Source: Aphrophora alni
Taxonomy: Eukaryota; Arthropoda; Insecta; Hemiptera; Aphrophoridae
Reading direction: 5' to 3'
Assembly (NCBI GenBank): GCA_963513935.1
Contig: OY740765.1
Span: forward strand, 147,213,830-147,277,829
DNA length: 64,000 nucleotides
Shown piece by piece: positions 61,101 to 64,000 of this stretch. Made by a program: the position numbers and the translations under genes. The notes under the pieces were generated by a model that was not told the origin of the DNA, did not search any database, and saw only the letters and a list, made by a program, of their open reading frames with translations. The number at the start of each line of letters is the position of its first letter. Position 1 is the stretch's first letter.

Positions 61101-63632
61101 CAGCGTGAGATCACCAAAGGGGGGGGGGAGAAGATGCAGTCGGAGTGGCTAGAAAAAGTCCATCAAAACGGAGAGCTAAACCTAAATTTATTAATCATGT
61201 CTTTTTCAAAAAAGGAGGGAACGTAGATATATATATTTTTACTTAGTAAATATAAAACATTGTAGATTAAATTAAATTAAGTAAACTCTAAATCATTTAA
61301 CACTAAACTTGTGTTGCGTGTAATTTAATTATCTCCTGAGACTGCATCTTCGTCGCCATCCTGATAAGATTTTGGCCAATGTGAATGCAATCTCCGGCCA
61401 ACAGAGGACTTCTAATTTTTCTATTCCTAACAGGGGTCTTCAGCTGCCAAAAAGCGGGTGACGTGCCACAAACACAAAAAGCTAATTAATGATGCTTCAG
61501 ACATACTTCAAGAATCCTGTACAATCATGAACTTACTTTGGCCAAGGTGTAAACTTTGTAATAGCATCTTCAATAGCCAGCGTCATCCCTCGTACTACAA
61601 GAGCACTACCTAATCCCTTCCATAGCTTGGTGACACCTTGTCTTTTGTTCAGACGATAGATCACTGGTATTAGAGTAAACGGGAACAAATGCTCTCTTCT
61701 GGATTTATTGTGCACCTACAGCAGAGAATAGCACTTGTTAATCCAGCTTTAACACAGCATTAAATTTGTGTTATATAAGTCTTAGAAAGTTTTTAAAACA
61801 TTTTAACAAATAAATAAACATGATTTGAGGAAATTATTAGTCAAAGATAACCTTTTAGTATATAACTCTTCTACGTCACATTATATACAATTTTAACAAC
61901 TAGCTCCGCAGAATATCAATAAAAAATAGCTGAACATTTCCACTTTTAGCATATATTTATACTTCTAGCAGCTGTCATTAAAAATTTCACATTTAGTTGA
62001 GAAAAATAAGACTAACGACTACTGGTCTGAGGAGCCATTATATTACTTAAATTGGTTCTTAAGGACTTTTTAAAATTACACACAAACAAAAATTGTCTCT
62101 AAAAATTAGCATTATTTAGTATTAACAATTTAAAATAGTACATTTTTTAATTTTAAAAAAAATATATTTCTTTTTCTTTTTTATTAAAGAAAAAGTTGAT
62201 TGTCCTAATCAGCAAGTTGTTTAACATAACCTAAAAGTTTACATGATATGCCTATTTTAAATAATTACCATTACCATAACTACAGAAATTGTTTATGGAC
62301 TTTAATGAAACTTTAGAAAAAGATGCTTCTTATAAAGATTTACTACCATGCCAAATTTTGAATCAAAATATTAAAAACATAACCTACAAAACACATTTTT
62401 CGAAAGAGGTTTGAGATCTTTTTTATATGAAATGAAAACATTTTGCTGGTGAAAAAAGTGAAATAGAAAACGCTTAAGGAAAACAGCATCATCGCTGAAG
62501 AGTCAAGAACGGTTTCAAGCAGTGAAAAAATATTGGGGTACATTAGTCAAGAGGAGATTACTCAGAAGAATAGTAGAGTAGTGAATTGTAAAAAAAATTG
62601 GGCCTAGTAGATCATTCTCAATATCTTTGGATACCACCTCATAAAAACAGTGTACTTTTCATTTCTAATTGTTACATTTTAATAAATATAAATATGTCCA
62701 TCGGTTATGTACGAGGGATGAAGTTTGTGCATTGTGTGTTATTTGCTGTAATCCAAAAATGAAAAAATAAATGAACGCACTATGGTATAAAAGTTCAAAA
62801 CTTTTAAAGCCAAAGCAAAAAATCTCTCGATCATCATCACCTTATAAAAAAAATGAATAAAATAAAATAATTAAAACCCCTAGCCCTCAAACACTCTAAT
62901 TGCATCAAGGACAGAAGAACAAGAGTTGGTCATAAGACACCTTGATGGGAAATATTTGAAAGAGAGGAATCTACTATTACAATAAAATTTGTTTGTTTTG
63001 TTAATTATGTATTTTAAAAAACTAAACCTCCATACTATTCCAATTTGATGTTTCCAAAGACTTCAACTGTTAAAATTTGTTGATTACAGTTTTTTGTTAA
63101 TTTAGGCTAATTGACTTTGATGAGGAAATAAATAGTTTAGTTATAAAAGTCTATGTTGATGAAAAGAGAATTTGTATTATATTAGTTCTGATCTTATCCT
63201 TATCTCACGTTAATATTTAATTAAACTGTTACATTAAAGAATCCTAAACACTATAAAAGATTAAATGAGTGACTGAAATGGATATGTTAGATTTTGATGA
63301 TGATTATTATTTGAAATGGTGATATCAATATGGATTATTGTTTTTTAATTATTTACAATTCTCTTCTTATTCGTATAAATAAATATGTAATGTTACCGAA
63401 TGGATGGATGATGAATATTATATTAGGCTATTATTCCAGTTTTCACATTATATAAATAAATTTTGTAAAATTATACACTTCTTTTAAGCTCACAATAACT
63501 GAAATCAGTTGAATTTATATTTATTTACCTGACACTGTCGTCTTAACACTATGAATGGATGACAGAGTAAGTTTTCAGTAATCAGCGTTGCCACTCCCAC
63601 ACCAATCCTCATATATTTCTCAATGAACTCAT
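29341..63632 (-). CDS. SLC25A46: SLC25A46, mitochondrial outer-membrane carrier-fold protein (C-terminal 345 codons)
   Basis: Seven minus-strand exons join in phase: 63632-63529, 61715-61537, 59350-59294, 51977-51832, 45279-45143, 41042-40921 and 29635-29341. Their sum is 1040 nt and gives about 345 residues plus a stop. Diagnostic blocks in order: GVGVATLITENLLCHPF, IVLRRQCQ, LTPF-like HLFPFTLIPVIYR, LWKGLGSALVVRGMTLA, EDAITKFTPWPK, FYSASLVEIVQSDI, SPMKGRMLPIWTLLLPTV, IIFYPLETVLHR, LQGTRTIIDN, YEGALDCY and GLYKGFGALVLQL. These are characteristic of SLC25A46 across animals. SLC25A46 is a degenerate carrier, related to yeast Ugo1, in the outer mitochondrial membrane. It works with mitofusin, OPA1 and MICOS in fission/fusion and lipid balance rather than as a solute carrier. 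The N-terminal exon(s), roughly the first 80-100 residues, lie upstream beyond 64000 or were not recognised. Introns range from about 1.8 to 11.3 kb and are full of transposons. Confidence 0.94.
30050..30492 (+). pseudogene. mariner-type transposase remnant
   Basis: Two frames carry mariner-like blocks: WFEDGCTLVESDSHF (about 30145), KVSAKI (about 30300) and YRYDPETKA (about 30458-30484), the last being the 'GYDPETK' motif just after the first catalytic Asp region. Stops and shifts throughout. It is cut at about 30490 and the terminal-repeat element begins 40 bp later. It lies within the last SLC25A46 intron, on the opposite strand to the gene. Confidence 0.65.
30533..31057 (+). repeat. Left terminal direct repeat (LTR-like)
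   Basis: Begins TGCAACAGC and ends GTGGTAATCACCACA, a palindromic end. Contains a short inverted GGGCCGAACGGCCC stretch at about 30866. No TATA-box-like promoter could be assigned with confidence. Confidence 0.85.
31058..34286. other. Interior of the terminal-repeat element, apparently noncoding
   Basis: Composition is uneven, with A-runs, G-runs and a T-run at 32488-32509. Two diverged direct copies of about 70 bp (CATTTTACAGGTTAAACGG and CATTTTACAAGTTAAAGGA types) lie at 32289-32340 and 32358-32418. Frames such as 33480-33879 show no domain I recognise. Confidence 0.5.
34287..34928 (-). CDS. SGNH/GDSL-type hydrolase ORF within the terminal-repeat element
   Basis: An uninterrupted 213-codon frame. 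Catalytic blocks are in order: GDSH (Ser69, block I), a Gly in RGFSGLTV (residues 85-92, block II), GTND (Asn119, block III), and DGIH (Asp204 and His207, block V), so all SGNH residues are present. Strands around IITVLGDS-like ITVLGDSH and VVLIIGTNDV are the usual core. SGNH domains occur in some retroelements (CR1 ORF1, Ngaro elements), where they may act as esterases of unknown substrate. No signal peptide is apparent and the first 55 residues look non-homologous; an internal start near residue 48 (MIVRSH) is possible. It is intact in a setting that otherwise shows no coding. Confidence 0.78.
   Translation of the reverse strand: MPRPPNPLCAICFHHTDFRKPLQFFDIFINIQKKLFSYNDNNKFDILMIVRSHTTPDGDSHSITVLGDSHVRRLAKFQNISIRFRGFSGLTVPGLKALIKHNRHSWFPVAHVVLIIGTNDVLRRGHEHLQSNFVSLLRLIRRVNPAGSISIFKLPFFPKIRTQIHQISIVQTFNIFLATLTASEVTIHDETADRNLPDSCFLNDGIHFSPLQG
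35526..36356 (+). mobile_element. Tigger-type miniature element, copy 2
   Basis: The ends CAGTAGAACCTCTGTTAACC and GGTTTAGAGGGGTTCTACTG are inverted and flanked by TA (35524-35525, 36357-36358). It contains about four tandem GC-rich units (35640-35930) of roughly 60-75 bp that share AAACGACTTTGTCGATAGCG and CACCGCGGCAC cores. A CENP-B-like HTH scrap follows at about 36045-36105. Nested inside the larger element. Confidence 0.85.
35640..35930 (+). repeat. GC-rich minisatellite inside Tigger copy 2
   Basis: Four tandem units, each with TCAAACGACTTTG(T/G)CGATA and CCATTGTCGGC cores; single or double units occur in copies 1 and 3. Confidence 0.85.
36624..36659. repeat. (TA)n microsatellite
   Basis: About 18 TA dinucleotides, within the terminal-repeat element. 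Confidence 0.95.
37248..37771 (+). repeat. Right terminal direct repeat (LTR-like)
   Basis: Near-identical to 30533-31057. It is followed by AAAG, matching the four bases before the left repeat. No purine-rich tract precedes it, which is unusual for a classic LTR element. Confidence 0.85.
38200..40790 (+). pseudogene. Jockey-superfamily LINE, decayed copy 1
   Basis: In order: AP-endonuclease residues (LLASTYLPSDDG at about 39190, GNDSNAHNMVWGSMDTN at about 39290), an RNPRRTDWISYKNDL linker (about 39560), RT blocks KSPHGDGI (about 40195) and FIPKPGK (about 40335), and MTLAVFLDIGGVFYNTT (about 40579). The D-N-A-H endonuclease signature and 'AxFLDIxGAFDNT' match R1/Loa/jockey-type elements and the copy at 46950. 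Every frame is interrupted. It lies within an SLC25A46 intron, antisense to the gene. Confidence 0.8.
40921..41042 (-). CDS. SLC25A46: SLC25A46 exon
   Basis: Acceptor TTGTGTACAG, donor GTAATT. Encodes GALPRDPSKEIASQE, then SALVSMFAAEIIFYPLETVL and the H of an HR pair whose Arg codon is split to the last exon. The 'YPLETVLHR' block is a family signature. This exon would be missed by frame-length searches because longer overlapping frames mask it. Confidence 0.92.
41150..41345 (+). repeat. Short interspersed repeat R2, diverged copy
   Basis: The part AGCAAGAGTTCATCTATATTC, CTTGAAACATTATGTATTGA and ACACAAATGATGGAAAATTT aligns with the end of the 48616-49115 insertion (CCCGAAACGTCGTGTTTTGA, ACACAAATGATGGCAAATGT). 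Probably an older copy of the same family. Confidence 0.6.
41350..42780. other. SLC25A46 intron DNA, no gene or known repeat seen
   Basis: No recognisable frame on either strand. Confidence 0.5.
42785..43855 (-). mobile_element. piggyBac-type internally deleted element, copy C
   Basis: TTAA on both sides (42781-42784, 43856-43859), ends CCCTTTGAGTGCCAC / GTGGCACCCAAAGGG, and 1071 bp. Near the right end lie GGCGATGGATCGTCACCGTG and GACGATAGATCGTCACCGTG inverted motifs. The minus strand carries the acidic N-terminal ORF 43237-43431. Related to copy A at 21879. Confidence 0.9.
43237..43431 (-). CDS. Residual piggyBac transposase N-terminus, copy C
   Basis: From Met at 43431, 64 codons beginning MAEENLRGSEVDRLLLGYSD and ending SDSDIDLNLD, highly acidic. 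It is longer than the copy A version because an internal acidic block (about 18 residues) is retained. It lacks the DDE core and the C-terminal cysteine-rich domain. Confidence 0.75.
   Translation of the reverse strand: MAEENLRGSEVDRLLLGYSDDDSLASEDDLLHLFGNDSDLDPLYQPESDSDNQFSDSDIDLNLD
44087..44332. repeat. Near-perfect palindrome with 72-bp arms
   Basis: 44087-44158 and 44259-44332 are inverted copies with essentially no mismatches (for example TTCATATTCTATTTTAATTA / TAATTAAAATAGAATATGAA). The 100-bp loop (44159-44258) contains no repeat. The lack of divergence implies recent formation or constraint. Confidence 0.92.
45143..45279 (-). CDS. SLC25A46: SLC25A46 exon
   Basis: Acceptor GTTTTCTAG, donor GTAGGC after CAG. 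Begins GRMLPIWTLLLPTVAYGFF with a following basic, variable stretch LLKKRQKQ. The donor is weak (GTAGGC), but the phase and the next exon fit. Confidence 0.9.
45280..46950. other. SLC25A46 intron DNA with (AT)n array
   Basis: An (AT)n array lies at about 45673-45721. No gene was recognised. Antisense frames at 45881-46069 and 46511-46756 have no domain. Confidence 0.5.
48091..48105 (+). repeat. (TTAGG)3 run
   Basis: Three telomere-type units in a LINE-derived region. Confidence 0.6.
48616..49115 (+). mobile_element. 500-bp insertion inside the LINE (repeat R2) with a stem-loop near its 3' end
   Basis: The LINE reading 'LERG/AEILQ' is split; the 11-bp string TAGAAAGAGGT occurs at 48605-48615 and again at 49116-49126, so 48616-49115 is an insertion with an 11-bp target duplication. 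It ends in a TAATAATAAAA tail. Near its 3' end, ACTTGATAACGGGAATTGAT then CTTATTCCCGAAACGTCGTG forms a strong 7-bp hairpin followed by AAACGTCGTG, reminiscent of hammerhead-like ends of Penelope elements. It encodes no protein. It is therefore a SINE-like or Penelope-derived non-autonomous element. Confidence 0.8.
51231..51831. other. SLC25A46 intron DNA, no gene or known repeat seen
   Basis: Frame 51397-51654 shows no domain. Confidence 0.5.
51832..51977 (-). CDS. SLC25A46: SLC25A46 exon
   Basis: Acceptor ATGTTTTAG, donor GTGAGT. One base completes Cys, then 48 codons with VTLAIVTPFYSASLVEIVQS and FDVFKEGICRLISWG, and a final single base. FYSASLVExVQS is one of the strongest family signatures. 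Confidence 0.95.
52255..52946 (-). mobile_element. Tigger-type miniature element, copy 3
   Basis: The ends CAGTAGAGTCTCGCAAACTC and GAGTTTGCGGGACTTTACTG are inverted and flanked by TA. It contains the HTH ORF on the minus strand (52301-52537) and one and a half GC-rich units (52680-52860) that are the reverse complement of those in copies 1 and 2. Its ends differ from the copy 1/2 ends (CTCGCAAACTCGG instead of CTCTGTTAACCGG). Confidence 0.85.
52301..52537 (-). CDS. Residual CENP-B-type HTH of a Tigger transposase
   Basis: The 78-codon frame starts MSELRKRKRVLVSFETRLNV, then LKILDRGESVKKLCDEFNVG and a KVPSTIRAI stretch, matching the first HTH of Tigger transposases, which binds the TIR. No catalytic domain follows; the frame runs into element-terminal sequence. 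The element is non-autonomous. Confidence 0.75.
   Translation of the reverse strand: MSELRKRKRVLVSFETRLNVLKILDRGESVKKLCDEFNVGKVPSTIRAIEVNARFGICRTFTNIAVFSNIFFPIGGAE
53022..53233. repeat. 212-bp palindrome with hammerhead-like motif
   Basis: Arms 53022-53105 and 53150-53233 are inverted with few mismatches around a 44-bp loop. In the right arm the plus strand reads CACTGAGGATGGCGACTTTG then TCATTGAAACACG: a CTGANGA box and a GAAAC box separated by a short self-complementary segment, the layout of a hammerhead ribozyme core. The mirror copy runs on the minus strand of the left arm. Confidence 0.8.
53600..53870 (-). repeat. Related single repeat with CTGAAGA...GAAAC motif
   Basis: On the minus strand TACTGAAGATGATGATTTTG then TCATTGAAACGTCATC has a CTGAAGA box, a 5-bp stem (GATGA/TCATT) and GAAAC immediately after it. 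It shares the TTGTCATTGAAAC segment with the palindrome at 53022-53233. Non-palindromic at this locus. Confidence 0.65.
54266..56165. repeat. About 1.1-kb palindrome interrupted by a 780-bp insertion in the right arm
   Basis: The left arm 54266-54800 is matched in reverse complement by 54830-55215 and then 55998-56165; 55216-55997 has no counterpart in the left arm. Matching blocks include ACACATTCATATGTTTTCCT / AGGAAAACTTCTGAATGTGT, CCTACTAGACATATAA and GTTTCAGTTGTTTAGCCATT / AATGGTTAAATAGTTGAAAC. Arm lengths agree (about 535 and 550 bp once the insert is removed). The centre has a smaller inverted repeat around ACCATTGGC (54770-54865). Confidence 0.82.
55216..55997. other. Insertion within palindrome arm, identity unknown
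   Basis: Defined only by absence from the left arm. No TIRs or coding frame were recognised. Confidence 0.6.
56596..57354. mobile_element. piggyBac-type miniature element D with GC-rich ends
   Basis: TTAA on both sides (56592-56595, 57355-57358). It begins CCCTTAAGTGGGCGCGCCGG and ends TCGCGCCCACCGAAGGG. Subterminal GGCCGG/GCGGCGCGCCC motifs are inverted at both ends. 759 bp, no coding capacity; the middle is AT-rich. It belongs to the CCCTT...AAGGG group with elements A to C. Confidence 0.85.
57360..58115. other. SLC25A46 intron DNA, no gene or repeat seen
   Basis: AT-rich, T-run at 57628-57640. Confidence 0.5.
58119..58386. repeat. (TC)n followed by (TCCTC)n microsatellite
   Basis: A CT dinucleotide run 58119-58156 passes into about 46 copies of a TCCTC pentamer to 58386, with one variant unit (TCTTC) at 58281-58285; a short TA run follows. 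The long minus-strand frame of ERRGE repeats here is a translation of the satellite. Confidence 0.98.
58400..59293. other. SLC25A46 intron DNA, no gene seen
   Basis: No recognisable frame or repeat end. Confidence 0.5.
59294..59350 (-). CDS. SLC25A46: SLC25A46 exon (57 nt)
   Basis: Acceptor ATGTTTCAG, donor GTAAGT. One base completes Lys, then EINEKSSWKSCCQHVLLK and two bases of a Cys codon. Only this frame joins both neighbours; the other two frames contain stops. Confidence 0.93.
59351..61536. other. SLC25A46 intron DNA, no gene seen
   Basis: AT-rich with A/T tracts. Plus-strand frames at 60817-61011 overlap a T-run and show no domain. Confidence 0.5.
61537..61715 (-). CDS. SLC25A46: SLC25A46 exon
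   Basis: Acceptor CTGCTGTAG, donor GTAAGT with the exon ending in AA of a Lys codon. Encodes VHNKSRREHLFPFTLIPVIY, LWKGLGSALVVRGM and FTPWPK. An in-frame TAA lies within the donor, confirming it as the splice site. Confidence 0.95.
61716..63528. other. SLC25A46 intron, contains repeat R1 copy 3
   Basis: Apart from the R1 copy at 62805-62960 nothing is recognised. Confidence 0.5.
62805..62960 (+). repeat. Interspersed repeat family R1, copy 3
   Basis: Blocks AAATCTCTCGATCATCATCA, CCTAGCCCTCAAACACTCTA, AAGAACAAGAGTTGGTCATA and GACACCTTGATGGGAAA align in order to copies 1 and 2. Confidence 0.65.
63529..63632 (-). CDS. SLC25A46: SLC25A46 exon (first recognised)
   Basis: Acceptor TTTTGTAG before 63632, donor GTAAAT after 63529. 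It starts with two bases of a split codon, then 34 codons beginning EFIEKYMRIGVGVATLITEN and ending RRQCQ. This is the first transmembrane segment of the carrier fold. Confidence 0.92.
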
Positions 63633-64000
63633 CTACAAAATTATGAGACAATTCTTACATAAATTTAACAAAACAACTCATATAAAACATACTAATACGA
63701 ACAATTATATTCAGATATCAGATCATGATTGTAATTTTACCTCTGCCTGTGAATCATGTATCTGTGAAAAAAAAACACATTTTCTATAGTATCTTGTTGA
63801 AATAACTTTTTTTGAAATCTACGATGTCTAAAGATAATATATCCAACAGAAACAATTGGCGGGATCTGTTTTAAAACTTTGAAAACAATTTAATTAGGCC
63901 CTAACTTTTTAGTGTGTATTTTAGATGTAGTTCGCCTTTAAGTTTCATCGGTAAATGTCCAGTTGATACCACATTGCGATTTAATATTGAAATTTCATAA

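Noticed and set aside
63738..63765. Possible tiny SLC25A46 exon upstream of 63632 (AG acceptor and GTAAAA donor)
   Set aside because: The 21-nt version contains a stop in the required phase, and shorter versions are too small to judge. cDNA evidence is needed.

Overview
This is an AT-rich nuclear fragment from an animal, very probably an insect. It has GT-AG introns of up to about 13 kb and abundant DNA transposons (piggyBac, pogo/Tigger, mariner, PIF/Harbinger). It also carries Penelope-like elements, jockey-superfamily LINE remnants and short (TTAGG)n runs, the insect telomere motif. Nothing bacterial or viral stands out. The exact taxon cannot be named from the sequence.

Two host genes can be supported. 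On the plus strand, the 3' part of a leucine-rich-repeat protein gene (exons 290-486 and 13350-13797, phases compatible) ends at 13797. On the minus strand, the C-terminal 345 or so codons of SLC25A46, an outer-mitochondrial-membrane carrier-fold protein, are spread over seven exons from 63632 down to 29341. All six junctions join in phase and read through into a recognisable SLC25A46 protein. The two genes converge, with about 15.5 kb of repeat-filled DNA between their stop codons.

Layout. 0.5-13.3 kb is the LRR intron: a LINE RT scrap, a Penelope GIY-YIG fragment with an inverted repeat, a decayed piggyBac copy, a decayed Tigger copy, a 1.5-kb TIR element encoding a DUF4817-like peptide, and a piggyBac tail fragment. 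13.8-29.3 kb is intergenic: a 1.1-kb foldback element, LINE scraps, a Tigger remnant, a Tigger-type MITE, a Harbinger fragment, two piggyBac-type miniature elements meeting at one TTAA, and low-complexity DNA. 29.3-63.6 kb is SLC25A46. Its introns hold a 7.2-kb element with 525-bp direct terminal repeats and an intact SGNH-hydrolase ORF, two related LINE copies, further piggyBac and Tigger miniature elements, a near-perfect 72-bp-arm palindrome, a pentanucleotide satellite, and a set of palindromes carrying a CTGANGA...GAAAC motif that resembles the hammerhead-ribozyme motif of Penelope-like elements.

The most unusual material is (i) the palindromic, hammerhead-like repeats in 53.0-56.2 kb, with a 500-bp target-site-duplicated insertion at 48.6 kb that shares a related motif, and (ii) the terminal-repeat element at 30.5-37.8 kb with an SGNH hydrolase ORF that keeps all catalytic blocks while no polymerase or integrase is visible.
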